Positions 1-13,511 of a stretch of DNA of 64,000 nucleotides are shown in pieces; position 1 is the first letter of the stretch; the number at the start of each line of letters is the position of its first letter. Origin of the DNA: Ricinus communis (Eukaryota > Streptophyta > Magnoliopsida > Malpighiales > Euphorbiaceae); NCBI RefSeq assembly GCF_019578655.1, contig NC_063265.1:2452501-2516500 (forward strand), in the 5' to 3' direction. The notes below the pieces were generated by a model. That model ran no database searches. It was not told the origin of the DNA and saw only the letters and a program-made list of their open reading frames with translations. The position numbers and the translations under genes are program-made.

Positions 1-338
1 GTTTCCTAACTCTTTCATAATTCTTATCTATCACAGCCTTTTGTTGTTGAGTCCGAGGCCGTGCTTGTTGTTGAGCTCGCCCGCTTGCATCGGAAATCCA
101 TAAACTGCTCCATAACATTTTGTACATCTCGATTGCGGCAAGATTTTCAGAATGTAACTCATGCTCATCATGTTGATCATGTTCAGATGCATTTTCATGA
201 CCATGCACAGACTCTAATGACTTATCCGGGCCATGTGTTCTCCTTGTCTCTCCATCTATATATATGAAATGTAAATATTCGCCTAAGTTCAAAGAACATA
301 TATCATATGCTTAATGATGTGCAACATGAATCTACTCC
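1..338 (-). CDS. Gag-like N-terminal region, partial
   Basis: An open minus-strand frame of about 110 codons runs off the left edge. It is hydrophilic, with a His/Glu/Asp-rich stretch followed by a Gln/Arg-rich stretch (residues such as ARPRTQQQKAVIDKNYERVR). That composition is common just before the capsid-like domain of plant gypsy gag proteins. The first frame codons lie just downstream of a TAA and there is no early ATG. The start could be an internal Met near 150, or the copy could be degraded. The call rests on position behind LTR and primer site more than on a diagnostic motif. Confidence 0.4.
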
Positions 339-354
339 CAATGAATCTAATCCC

Positions 355-366
355 TCTCCGATACCA
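355..366 (-). other. Primer-binding site, tRNA-iMet type
   Basis: On the minus strand the sequence TGGTATCGGAGA lies six bases inside the LTR end. The usual plant initiator-Met primer site begins TGGTATCAGAG, so one base differs at the A/G position. This placement is what identifies 373 as the internal edge of the LTR. Confidence 0.6.
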
Positions 367-372
367 CTAAAA

Positions 373-2684
373 TGTAATACCCCCATCACATGCTAACCAA
401 TAAACATTAGCCGTGAAGCATACAAGCGCCGTAGAATATATACTACGTGTAGATAGGTCAATATGTAGGCTGTTAAGAATCCGTGACATAAGGTTATTAA
501 CATATAAACATATGATTATACTTAAACATCATTTAACAAGTATTACAATATCTTCTTATGCCTTATAAGGCATACTTCCATATATATCACATAACCGCAT
601 ACAAAAATGCATCGAGGAGACTTCACAAACCGCCCAACTTGAGAATCGCTAAAAGCTAGACTTCGTGATACAACCAACGGATGCACTACTATTTACAAAC
701 CCGAAAAGAAAAATTTTGAGAGGAGTGAGCCTCCAAATTTCAAAGAAATAAATAATCAATATAATCTATATCACATACACTTAATACAATTTCCACCCAA
801 TCACATAACTTTCCATGATATTCATAGTTTAGGTATAAAGTCATACCATTCTACTCCAATTCATTACAACCATCATAGAAGAAATACAATTCAACAATTA
901 TGGTTAGTTCTCACGGCTTGTGGATCCCCTTTAATGTGCTGCCCGCCTCATCCTCACATATCACACACGTAAGTCGCCCGCCTCATCTCACATTATACAC
1001 TTTTATAGCCTCTCTAGCTTTAGCCTCCCAAGGCTTTATATATATATATATTCTTTTCATGTGGGAATCCACCATTCACATGCACATATGCACTTAACAT
1101 CATAATTCAATCATTTCACTTATATCATATTTCAGCAATAACAATTGTTCCACTCAAGACCAATCATTTCCATCTCACCATTCAAACATAAACAATATTA
1201 AGCAAACGCAACCATTTGGCGGAACATTTGATTAAATATATGAACATAGCAAATATTAACTATTTACTTACTCAAAATATACTTATTCCTTTAGCATATA
1301 AGAACCTCCTTTCTCCACAACTTCCTTTCCGTGCATTTCGAGTACTGTCATCAACACATTCATCAATTCACATTTTATGCATATTACAAATATTCATGTA
1401 AATGCGAGTTCTAATGCATTACAATATCATCCCCTCTCTAATTCATAGGTCTAACTCTTCCTCTAAGACTCTCAATTACTATTTTAATATCCTATAAACA
1501 TTTCCCATCTAGTTAAATACCAATTTAACTCAAATTAACATCAATAAATTGCATAAAACTAATCTCCAACATTTCTGTTTTCTAGACAGAATTTAGTACC
1601 AAGGTATATTTATTGCTGGGCAACATTGGCTTAATACAAAAATCTCATATTAAATAGACATATCCATTTATGCGTCTAGTTTCATCTCCAAGAAGAATTA
1701 CTCAATTCCGACTTCTATAGATTTAATTATTTTCAAATTACTGAGCAAGGGTCATACAGCTAGTTGAACCGGAGCAGCAATCTGTTTGCTCAATTTGAGC
1801 AACCCAAACGGCAAAAATAGCAAAATCACAAAACTACAAAGTTATAGAGGACTCTTTAAAATTTCCATAGACACCAATTAAGATTAATGTGGACTTATAT
1901 AACCCATGTTATGCCTAAAATACAGAATATCAAGGTTGCTGGAATTTTGACAGTTTTCTATCTTAACATACTTAAACTTAAATCAAGCTTAATCTTTATG
2001 CAATCATTCAATACTCTACTAATTCATGATAATCAGACCTTTAATTAATCAATGAGAGCATCAAATGAAGTTTTTTCAATTTGTAATCAAGAACCCTAAT
2101 GACAAATTAATAACACTCAAGTAACAACTTACCAATTTCATCTTTTGGGTTGCTAATATGCTTAAATCCTTTAGCTTTAGCTTGGCTCCTTCAATAGTTG
2201 GCAAAATCCTATCTTAATCTTAAGTTTTTCTAGGTATTCCACTCCTCTCTCTTATTCCAAATTTTGTGTTTTTGGCCATGTACGAATTTTAGAGAAATGA
2301 AGAGGTAAAATGAGCTTGCCCATGGTTCCAATTTCCAATATTCCTCTCTTTAATGCCACCACCTACTAAACTATTTTTATCACCCTAAATTAATTCTTAC
2401 TAACCATATATAGGTACTAACTTTTAATTGTATCTTTTAAGTCCAATCTATTTACCCAACCTTCAACTATTGGTTCAATTAAGTCTTAAGGCTTAATACA
2501 CATAACCCAAGTACTTAATCAACTTATCTAAATTAATAATCTAATATCATGCTTCTTATTCTCTACTTATAATTAATATATATCTGTTCTCATAAAATAA
2601 AAATATCATTGATATACCATCATATGCCCAATGATTAAATGTAAATGCACATAACATGGATGATGAGAAAATGCAGGCGTTACA
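373..2684 (-). repeat. 5' long terminal repeat, about 2.3 kb
   Basis: The segment begins with TG and ends with CA on the minus strand and has short inverted ends (TGTAACGC and GTATTACA). It has no long open frame and is AT-rich, as expected of a plant LTR. The boundary at 373 is well supported because a primer-binding site lies just inside it. The outer boundary at 2,684 is supported only by the TGTAAC start. Confidence 0.6.
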
Positions 2685-3130
2685 ATTTAAGCTAACAATT
2701 CAAGATTGAAAGACTTTCCTATATTCACAATAATTAATAACTAGTGAACGTTGAGACTTCACCCATACATTATATCAAACTGGGAAAAGAAATAATTAGG
2801 AAAAATTGCGACCGAGGTAAATGCAAGTAAATGCACATGTATCAACAATTTTTGGTGCAATGGTTGAACTAGATAAGCAACAATGTAGCTACAGCAGGGG
2901 CAAGAATATATACTGTTAACCAAATTCCAATCTTTTCCTTCATCCGAATGCCAGCACATAAACCAACCATCTTATTTTTAACTCGTCTCTGCACATGAAC
3001 ATCGCACGGTGGCATAAATGAAAATTCACATGCAAAGGCTATTCATCGATCAAAATAATGCATACTAATTTTAAAATTACAGAGAGAAAATCTTAAGATG
3101 TAAAACAATAAAAAGAGTGAAGATAAGTAC

Positions 3131-4815
3131 CAATAATATCTGTATGTTCTTGGACAGACACATAATTTTTTGAAAGGCCACCACATGCAAGCAACATGTC
3201 AATCTACCAGGAATAAAGATATGAAAGAAAGAACGGAAAGTTTTAAAACAAATTACACTTCGTGATATAGTCATCATTCCATTAACTAAGAAACATATAA
3301 CTGAAAAGGTAAACAATTACAATATAAAACAAATCTCCTAATAACACTAGTCAACTAAAAATATGAGGTCCAGTTATATGTTTATACATAATATAAAACA
3401 TGAAACTGCAGAAAAAAAAGTGCATGAAGATTGAACGAGATGCTTGCTTAATATGTGACCATGAGCATTGCAATGCCCCACACAATATGGCGTGTACCAC
3501 ATGCAATACCCAGCACAGCAGCAAGGTAACAACCAATTATCTATCACTTGTATCAAGGGTCATACCACAAATAATTCCCTTTGCTTTTGGATCTGCAGCA
3601 GGATACCTGTATCATGAAGAATAGCTCAAAGATCTATAACAAACTCAGGAACTATAACCTGAAAAGGCCTTTCATCACTAATCATATACCTATTTCCATG
3701 GAAGTTGGGAATGACATGTACATCTTGTGTTAAAGCAGCAAGGAATGGAGCTTTTATGTCATCCATTACAGTTCTCAATTTATTGTTTAGTAGTTCAAAA
3801 AGTGATATGTCTGGAAGACAAGAAAAAGTGATACAGGATCAACCATAGTTATTAAAGGCCGGGGCTCAGGGGTGTGCCTGAGAGACGTAAAGTACAATAG
3901 TGAAAATAAAGAATTAAACTTCTGAAAGAAATTAAAACTTACACACACATATACATATTGATACAATCAACAATCTCTTATTCGTAACAAATGTTTGACA
4001 AAAACCGAGTAAATAAAAACTTAAAGCTAAGACACATGGCATAAATAACAATTTAACTTGGCACAAAGATAATGGTAGCATCAATAATTTAACATGGCAT
4101 AACTAAAAATCAACATGAAAAAAGAAAAGTTACTTTGCTGCTTGTAAATGTAGGATGTGAGGTTTCCGAAAAAGTAGAGAGAAGAGGAAAGAAAAAAAAA
4201 AGAGGTTGTAAGAGCCAAAGAGGATGTAGAACCGAGGGCAGAGATGTAATCAAAAGGTCAAGGACATTGTTTTATGGATTGAGCTAGTGAAAGAGTATAA
4301 CAAATGAAAAGCAAGAAAAGAAGGAGGAACTATTTGGGTTTAAAAAAAATAAAGGTAAAATTGGAGTGAGAAGAATAAAGAAGGTAGAGTAAAAAAGAAA
4401 ACATAGAAGAAAGATGACGACAGAGAGATAGAGGAGAAACCCGTATCGTGATGTAGAATAATTCAAAAGAACTTTTTATCCCCTTCCGATCTAAAGCAAC
4501 ATGGGTTTCTCTCTTCTTATAGTTGGTTTATTTTAATTTGGTATGGTTGATAGAAATGTACCTTAGGTTTATAGCTGATAATACTTAGAAATGTACTATA
4601 GGTTTATGGTCGATAATAAGTAAATTCACCTCCATGCCCCAAATAAAGGTTATGTGCCAAAATTTTAGCGTCTAATTAAATATGTTTGGTCAATGGACCT
4701 CAACGAAGCGCCACTTGAAATCTATGTGAATTCTTTAATAGAAAATTTCTTGCCTTCGCAGCTGTAGGAGTGAGACCAGAACCTAGAGGATGACCAGGAA
4801 AAGCTACACTTCGTT
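3131..4815 (-). pseudogene. FGGY carbohydrate kinase pseudogene, copy 1 (middle exons)
   Basis: Minus-strand exon relics match the plant FGGY carbohydrate-kinase-domain protein (sugar or ribulose-type kinase of the FGGY family). In gene order they are: 4,815-4,755 (AFPGHPLGSGLTPTAAK-like), 3,820-3,690 (ending VHVIPNFHGNR), 3,608-3,458 (ADPKAKGIICGMTLDTS, then a block like GTRHIV) and 3,203-3,131 (IDMLLACGGLSKN) with good AG and GT borders. It is broken: a Gln codon has become TAA at 3,537-3,539, a deletion shifts frame just after it, and the donor site of that exon is lost. The exons for the N-terminal domain and the C-terminus are absent here. Confidence 0.8.
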
Positions 4816-4869
4816 CTGTTTAAATCATATGATGCCAGGTTGCCACTGTAAAGAAGAATAACAAATTGT

Positions 4870-7560
4870 TAAACGCGGAACTAAAATAATAATGTTTGAA
4901 GCTAACACATTGTGCTTTGCTTTTTTATAGTTAACTAGCTTTACCCACATAGCAGCATGTGAATATTAATAGTTGGACTCGTTATTGTCCACATAATAAA
5001 ATGTAAAACAACTATTAAATTTAAAATAAAAATAAATACTACAAATTGACTAAAATGGATTAACGTGTTTACTGTTCGAATTTGATTGCACCCAACTCTA
5101 ATTTTGACCCATGTAATTAAGCATTTTATATTTTTAACTAAATTAATATAATTTAAGTAGAAATATAGAATAAATACTTATATCATATGAAAATAGTAAT
5201 AATGTTTGCTAATAGTTCTTTTTCCTAATTTCTTCTAATAATGATCTCAGGTGATTAATATAAATACAGAAATTGAAATGGTAATTAATTATTTATAAGA
5301 AACATTTTAAGCTAAATTGTGATCAGTCCAAGCATGTACTATAAATTAACAATTTTTAAGATTCTAGAATTAGATTGAAATATACTTAATGATTGAAAAC
5401 CCTAATGGAATTGAACTTCTACAAGTAAACTTGTATTTAATGAATTATTAATATAATTTATCATTAAATTAAATTAATAATGACTAAATTAAGTCAATTA
5501 ACTACATAATTAATAAGACCATATCAAGAATTTCATTTGTTCCCTCCTTTCGCGACTACTATATATATTATAATAAGTACGTTTCAAATTGTCTTTTAAA
5601 TAAACTTAACCAATGCAACATCATAAAAGATGAAAATGTCATAATTGAATAAATCATGGAGGGAGAGTGTATTTTATTGCTATTGTTCATTGAATCATAA
5701 GAATCTATAAGTGAGACAACTTGGAAAACGATTTTAACATATAAGGATTTGAAAAATACATTCTATATATTGATGGCAGTGTTTTAGATAACAATTTCGT
5801 GACTAATATTAATATCAAAAGAAAACAATGATATCAGAACTAATCACATTGTATCGGACCGAATCGGCCACTGCTCCCATGTTTTAAAATAATTTTCATT
5901 TGAATGTGTAAATTTATGATATAAAGATTATTTGAGATATTAAATTTACAAACAAAAGGTAAAATAAAATTGTTATATTCTAACTTACTCGCAAGAATAC
6001 ATGCGTATCCATGCCATATTTTGCTTTTATCCTCCTAATAAATGAAAACTATTATCCTAATAATTGTCTAATAAAATATATCTTCGATATAGTAAAAGGA
6101 AGTGTCTCCTCTACAGATGTTGTCACCTCAAGTAACATCCCACTATCAATCCATTACTGTTTACTTATCCATCCATCAAAATTGGAAAACATAAATCCAC
6201 TAACAACCATTATTAAAAAAAAATTAATTCATATAATATATCCCTCTTCTAAATTTAATTATTATAAAAAATATCAATCTAATTCTTAAGTACAAAATAA
6301 ATTAAATTTAAAGACTTAGCTTATCTAAAATTCTAAAATATTAAAGTATTGAAATTAAATTAGAGTTATTTAATAATTTTCTCGTAAAATAATCATTTAA
6401 AATAATTATCAACAAAATAATCAAAACACTATAAAATTATTAAATGAGATAACCGTTAAATTATTATAAATTTTTCCTATGAGTACATCCTAGACCCATT
6501 AATATCCCCAAGACCATGTTATCTAAGACCTCTTTGAGCATCTATACAATCGTGACACAGTAATTATTATTTAAAGCCTCCCTGACTAATCACAAACAAT
6601 TCACCGATAAGCAATCATATTATTATGCACTCGGAATCACCATACAATTTACTGTGATGCATGGAATGTCGAACGTCATCCATACAGAGAACTTTGATCC
6701 ATCGAGTCCTATTCCAACCGTTCAATATACTTTAATAATTCTCAGTAAAATATATTATAGTATACTTTTCATTTTCGCTTTATTTAAAACTTGCAGCATT
6801 ATGTCCGAGACCGACCGACCGATATGCTACTCGACCTATTTGACATGAAACTTATATGATGCATGAGTGAACACGTGCGACTCAATGCATGTGAAGTGTA
6901 CTGAAAGACCATCGGACACAATGCTCAAGTTTAAAACTTTGCAAAAATGATAAAACCATTTCAAAAATAGTTTCAATCTTCTTTAAAATGCTTATAATAC
7001 TTTTAAAAATTTATAGGTTCATTTTGAAGTCTCATGGATCATAATTCTTTGAACATCTGACTTTCGAGCCCACTAAATCCTCTAAGAATATCATCCTCTA
7101 GTAAACTGAGAGGGTCCCCACTTTCACTGTCAAATTATTTATTTGGATAGTGGCAGTATTTTTTCTGACGATTGATTAACATTATAATAAAGATCAAACA
7201 CAGACAATCACATCAACATCAATAAACAACAAGCAACACTAATAAAAAACACAATAACAAAGCATTTGTAGACTAATATTATCTATCAAGCATGCGCCTA
7301 CGTCCGATGATTACCCCATCATCTAGGAGGTTCTAACTCAATCCCGTTATGTAGTTAAAATCTACTCTTTCACATAATACATGCTCGCATATCATATTAA
7401 TCACTAAGTCTCCTCAATCCCATTCGCATTTAAACGCATGCTTATTACAATGGGGAGAGGAGAAAATGCATATACGTACCTATATGTATAATATACTACT
7501 CACAGTGAGACGCTCCAAAACTAAGGTCCATCCGTCGCGCTCAAAGAGCTTGAGGCTTTA
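4870..7560. repeat. Module E, copy 1 (LTR-derived repeat block)
   Basis: No gene is seen in this stretch. Most of it aligns by eye with 23,960-26,690 in the same orientation, and 7,020-7,560 and 6,360-6,560 align inverted with parts of 38,452-39,400. Landmark words shared with the second copy include gaccgac near 6,810, atgatgcatgagtgaaca near 6,860 and gtgcgactcaat near 6,878. Relative to the second copy it lacks about 1.5 kb near 5,890 and has extra sequence at about 6,480-6,650. The TGTAACACC start of the inverted copy suggests an LTR-retrotransposon origin. Confidence 0.55.
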
Positions 7561-7777
7561 GTGTGAAGCCATTCCTATGGAGGAATCAATAAAAAGCTGA
7601 CAAGAAAATCAAAAATTGGAAGCATCATTTATTTTCAGAGCTCTGAACTATTATAAAATCTCTGGGCTATGTACCTAGTGAAAATGCCAATCAACTTTAC
7701 AAAGATTTCTTTTTGAGATTTTATCAAACTCCTATGATCCTACATAAGTTTCCATAATTCTTGATTAGCAGTAGGAC

Positions 7778-9560
7778 CTATCCTAAAGCTTTAGCAATTA
7801 ATGCACGTAGAGATAGTTGCTGCTTATAAAGCTCATGGAATACTCGGTATTTGGCATCATGATACTGCTTCACCTTGGGATCTTTTGATGGATGAATGAC
7901 CTGGAAAGGGTCGGGTCAATTACACTGAATCAAATGGATATTAATAAAAAAAAATAACGGTAGAGTAGAATAGTTTACATAAGTATTAATCCAAGGTTAG
8001 CAGCTACTTACATTTTAGAATATTGGTTTAATGTTTAACCAGGTGAAGCAAGCTGCATAAACCACCCCCACGGTCCTCTCAGTTTACAAACTATTTTATA
8101 TAGTAACATACAACTCCTTATCGATTTTGAAATTAATGGGAGTCAATCCATGTACTATTGACAATAAAATAGCAAGTTGTCACTAATTCAAAATATATTG
8201 ACTAGTAAAGGCAGTGTTGAGTAGAAAAACAAATTAATGTAGTTTAAGGCTATGCAGAGGTGGTTTATTAATCTAATCAAAACTTCAACCAAATGGCTAG
8301 ACCTGGGCAGTGCTAAAGTATGGCATAAGAAACAAAATGCTATGAAAAATCATTTAGGCAATTTCTGCAACTTCTTCTCTATATTATACAGAAACACCAA
8401 GACTTTGAAGGAGCAATGAGGTAAAGTCTGCCATGTGTTGCCGAATTTTACCATCAACTTCAAGCCCCAATCTTAAGCAAGGGCCTTTAGATTTACTTAT
8501 TCACAGCTCATATATAAAATTCCTTGGCATAATTGCTTTGCAGGTCAACGTCATTGAAGTAATACTTCCTTTAAATTCCTTTAGTCTGTTTTTCTCCTTT
8601 TTTTTTCTTAGAGAGGTGGAGGGAGGTGGCAGTAATGGGATGAACCAAGAGAAAATAATGACTAATAGGAATTCCAGCAAAAACAGAATGCACAAAAGAA
8701 AGGCTGCATTATGTTGTGCACTCACTTAAAACCTCTCCTCTAATCATTTATTATTTTATACCTAGTTATATGTCATGAAATGTATGAATTGAACTGAAAA
8801 TTCAGAAGCAATAGCTCATGCTTACCTGACTGGCTGCATTCAAGTCCCTCATAGCCTCAATAAGACTGGCATATTTTTTGCAAAGAATAAAGATAGACTC
8901 ACTTTCTCGTGGTAGTAAAATAGGGCAACCTGGACCAATCATGAACAAATAAGCATTAAGTTTGTTAACATGCACACAACACTGAAAAAAAAAACTATTA
9001 TTCTCAAAAGTAGTCAAAGCAAGCTATCGTAGATTTACAATACTGAATTTAGTACATATTTCTTTAATTTTTATACATGTTGTAAAAGAAAATTTGTCTG
9101 CACACCAAACCCGCTTAGTTCTTCCAACTTTGAAACTCAACACCAACCTTATTGGTATGAACTATCCAAAATTCAGTTTGAGGTTCCATGAACTATTCAA
9201 GCTAACAATTCAAGATTGAAAGACTTTCCTAGCATATTCATAATAATTAATAACTAGTGAACATTGAGACTTCACCCATACATTATATCAGACTGGGAAA
9301 AGAAATAATAAGGAAAACTTCCAGCAGAGGTAAATGCAAGTAAATGCACATGTATTAACAATTTTTGGTGCAATGGTTGAACCAGATAAGCAACAATGTA
9401 GCTACAGCAGGGGTAAGAATATCCACTATTAACCAATTCCTAATCTTTTTCTTCATCCAAATGTTGGATCAGCACATAAATCAACTGTCTTTATTCATCC
9501 AGGGAAAGCTACACTTCGTCTGTATAAATTATATGATTACAGGTTACAAGAAGAAGAGTA
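7778..9560 (-). pseudogene. FGGY carbohydrate kinase pseudogene, copy 2 (3' exons)
   Basis: This carries the C-terminal exons of the same kinase. Exon 8,929-8,826 encodes CPILLPRESES and then KKYASLIEAM; exon 7,900-7,778 encodes VIHPSKDPKVKQYHDAKY and ends with a TAG after AKALG. Both exons have canonical AG and GT borders. The segment normally reading like LLGAAILGAVAAR, part of the conserved ATPase fold, is missing from the first exon, so the encoded kinase could not be normal. At 9,480-9,560 the sequence jumps to material that in copy 1 lies beside the AFPGHPLG exon, showing an internal deletion. Intron sequence at 9,190-9,400 repeats 2,690-2,890. Confidence 0.8.
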
Positions 9561-9694
9561 AAATATTAGTAAATGCAAAACTAAAATGATATGTTTTTTC
9601 TTTCACAACAAATCCGCACAGTTCTCCTAAATCTGAAACTCACTACCTCCCTGATGCAGGAGAAGGAAAATATCAAGAAAAAGGGAAATCATAC

Positions 9695-12640
9695 CTCTCA
9701 GTCAGATGGCTAGACTGTTCAAATTTAGCCGCAAGTGGTCTGAATGAATCATACTCAACACTCCAGCTTTCTTTTCCTTCTCACATCTGGAATGGAATCA
9801 TGCAGCTAAGTGAAAATTGATAAACCAGTCATAAAAATTTTAGTGTGTCCCCAAAGTTATCAATATTTACAACCTCATCTACTCGTCTACTCATTCAAAA
9901 TTTCCATCTGAATCAGGGTAAAAAAGGAGAAATCATCACAGCCATGACAAGAAGGCATTAAGAAATAAGATTCCTAAACTGCATCATTGCATAGCAATAA
10001 TATTTAACAACGCTGGCAAGTATCAACTCTTCATATAGAAATTCATTGCTTACTTCCATATGTTCCTCGAGTAAAACAGAGAGAAGGAAAGTAATTTCTA
10101 AGTAAAATAAAAAGAATGAAAGCCCAAAGGTTCAATCCTTCTGAGTAAAGAATCACTCATGCTTACTTGTTGTAGAATGTCAGAGTTATTACAGAAGTCC
10201 CTGACATAAACAATATGATAAAAATGATCAAAATAAAACATGTTGTTTTTTTATCAATTCATGACCAGGATAATAGTAGAAACTTCTATTAGTCACCTGA
10301 CAGACATAGCTTTCTGCGTATGAAAGCACAATAAAAAGCTAAATATTTGTTGTGATGGATTTATGTATATTCCGTGAAACGCTGCACTGTAAATTTGATA
10401 AGAATATTAATTTACTGGTATTTGTTTTGCTTCTATAATATAACTACATCTCCCAAAGGACATATAGATAACCGAGAAGCAACTATGATATGGAAAGAAA
10501 AGAACAATTGGCAAAAAGGCATTCATGCAAGTTGCATGTTTGAATCTTATTGGCATACATGGAAAAATTACAAGGGGCGGTAGCCTTACAACCTGTGAAA
10601 ATTAAGCTACTCCCTCCTAGTTTGTATCGCAGAGCATTTCAGATAAAATTTCAAGATATAATACAAGTAGAATCATGAAAGTATTGATATCAAGAATCAA
10701 ATTAGTCATTGTGTACAACATATTTAGTTACATTATGTACAATTTCCATCCAACATCCAAATTCCAATAAAATCTCATCCTAGCAAACCTATTAGCATAA
10801 AAATGCACAAGTCTCATGCGTTGGCAAGAAAATATATGGTTTCTATTTTTTGTATTATGATAAATATTAAATTCAAGCAGCTTGCTATTTATAATTGGTA
10901 CCATACTAAAATCATTTCGTAAATTCAAATATGTGCAAGTTCAAAGATCGAACTTTAATTAGAGAGACAAAGAAGAAATAATGTTAAAATCACACGTTGT
11001 TTTCATAGAAACAAAAAGTGCAAAAGATACAATTTACTAACTTTTACATTTCAATCATAACAAATTTTATTTATTTAAAGACAAAAGCAGGCAACAAGTA
11101 GTTGATATAAGATTTCGACAACTTATGAGGAAAATGAAATTATAATACTTATCCTTTTAAAAATATATATGCACGCATATATTCAAACACAATGGCAAAT
11201 AAAAATCAGTTAAAAATAAATAAACAAATAAAAGTCCGACCTGAAACCTCGTCTTCCATTTCTAATAGTTGATTAAATAAATGTGACGCTTCCTCTAGAA
11301 AAGAAATTGAAAATCTGAAATATTAAAACTAAAATTTAAAGAAAATCAAATAAATTTTAATGCAATTGAATTGACAGACTAATAATAAAAGATAATTTTC
11401 GGTATCACCATAAGTACGTGTTGTGTGATTAAATAACACTTCTTTTTTATGGTGAGATCGCCACATAATTTTGTCTATGGAAGTAAATATATTTAGTTTG
11501 AAAACAAAGAAAGAAAATTAAATATTAAAATTTAAATTATGATTCTTAGTACTGAGGAAAATGTTACCATGAGAAGAAATTAGAGATGCAAGAAAGCGGT
11601 TAGAGTCCTCATTGTTAAATTAGTAACGACACCGTTGGAGTGCATTAACATCAACATCATATTTGCCTCTTCCAGCTTCATCAGCTTATCATATCCCCTT
11701 TTGAATAATTCTTTTTTCAATTTATTTTTTCACGAAATTGAAGCAACAAGTAGTACTGTATAAGAAAGGGAGAACCTTTTTTCTTGGCATAAAACCCCAA
11801 CCAAACAGGGTAGTCTCCTATTTTTTTGTCAAGAATAATACATGAAAAACTCTAGCAATTGGAAAAATAAAATAAAAGAGAAAATATCTTTTTATCTTGC
11901 CAACATAGTCAAAATTATAGAACAATAAAAACTATTAAAACTTCAATAAAACAACAAAATAACCAAAACCCATTAAAGAAAAAGCACTAAAAACTATCAA
12001 ACGATGTGGTACTTTTTGGGATGTTGCTCAAGATTTAGAAGTCAAGAGTTGTTTTTTCTTCTCTTGTTTATAGTACTGCTACAGTTGAAATAGGTTTGTG
12101 TTAAATATGTAGAGAGAAAATGTTAAAAATATATGTTTATCTTGAACAATTTTTATTAATTTCCCATTTCTGAAATAAATTATTGTTTTCTTCTTCTCCT
12201 GAGACCAATCATTATTTAGCAGCTATGTTATGGCTTTCGCTAATAAAGAATGAAGATTAGCATCCCTACATGCTTAGTGAAAATATAAAATATAATAATC
12301 TAGTAAAAGTATAATTCCTACTCCTGTAAAATATTTTCATACTGACCAAATAAATTTTTACCCAAGTGTATGTAATAGTACTATTGAAGAGTCCAATCAG
12401 ATCTAGTTCCTCTTATTGGCCATCCTGATTTTGTATGTCTTCTAGCTGCGGTGATTCCAAATTTTGGGTGTTTGCATCTTGTTGAACCTCCTGTTGTGGG
12501 CCTTGTAGGAGCAAATACCGATGCGAAACAGAAACACAGAAGCAAAAGTTACAAGAACTGAGTATTATCATAAGAAACCTGCTATGGTTTATGAAGTCGC
12601 CGAACCAACTTCTGCAAATTAGAATAAACAAAATGGTATC
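9695..12640 (-). pseudogene. Unidentified spliced gene remnant in module S, arm 1
   Basis: Several exon-like blocks with plausible splice borders are seen on the minus strand, in gene order: near 12,610 (KLVRRLHK), near 12,510-12,430 (QQEVQQDANTQNLESPQLED), near 11,297-11,245 (EASHLFNQLLEMEDE, followed by GT), near 10,200-10,168 (DFCNNSDILQQ, followed by GTAAG) and 9,786-9,695 (after AG; KESWSVEYDSFRPLAAKFEQ, then SSHLTER, then GTATG). The last exon has an in-frame TGA at 9,781-9,783 as its second codon. The predicted peptide is hydrophilic and helical-looking. I do not recognise the family. The same blocks exist inverted in arm 2, also with stops. Confidence 0.45.
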
Positions 12641-13511
12641 AACACAAAATCAAACCAAAGAACCATATTTTAATGTCCATCAACACAATTATCAGATATC
12701 AGGTAGCATCACAGAAACAAGAGCTTTTAATTGGAATGATCAAGAAAAAGAACAGAGGACAGGGTATTGTGATTACTAATAAAATTGAGGATTTTCACTC
12801 CTATGTTGCAGCGGATGAAATATGGAGACAACCTGACAGTTGGGCTTTTTTGCTCTGCTTGAATCAAAGGATTATTTTTTCAAAAATTCAAAAATTCTAC
12901 TAGTGGAAGAAAGGGAGATTATTTTTTTCCTCGGCACAAAATCCCAACCAAACAGGACATTCTCCTGTTTTCTTTTTTTCAAGAATAACAAATGAAGCTC
13001 TAACAATTGGAAAAGTAAACATTTTTTTTTATTTTGCCAATAGAAATCCGAAAACTGATTGCACACAAAAACTTCATTAAACCCATTTGAAGAATAAGAA
13101 CTAAGAAATATGAAAAGACATGCTAGATTTAGAAAGTCCAGATTTATTGTTTTCTTCTCTTCTTCCTATGACTACTGCAATATGCAACAGATTTATGTCA
13201 AATGCTTAAGAATAAACCCATTTCCCCGGTTTAAACAAGAAAGTTACAACAATAAAACTAAATCTACAGAAGAATAAGTAGCATGCAGGAATAAGGAACA
13301 TAAGAGAGGCATCTTGATTAAACTGAAATTAAGGATTTCAGCCTTAGGAGAATAAATAATTTTTAGTAGTATATTTATCGATCCTCTTACAACATGTTTC
13401 CTATTATGTTTAATATTCTTTTTCACCATTTATATTTTTCATATCTTTTCAAAGTTTTATTATATATCCATCGAATATGACTATGTGCACGAGTTTATAA
13501 TTAATTATTTT

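Larger units (their letters stand above)
1..2684 (-). mobile_element. Ty3/gypsy-like LTR retrotransposon, 5' end
   Basis: Read on the minus strand, an LTR starts TGTAACGCC at 2,684 and ends GTATTACA at 373. It is followed after six bases by a primer-binding site and then by coding sequence that runs off the left edge of the window. The matching 3' LTR lies outside, so LTR identity and target-site duplication cannot be tested. Assignment to Ty3/gypsy rests on the character of the gag-like sequence and is weaker than the call that this is an LTR element. Its 5' edge abuts the first FGGY pseudogene fragment at about 2,690, so the element borders the duplicated array. Confidence 0.6.

Noticed and set aside
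3077..3316. A 79-codon frame, and its plus-strand counterpart at 30,049-30,321
   Set aside because: These are other frames over the IDMLLACGG exon of the FGGY pseudogenes and its introns, not separate genes.
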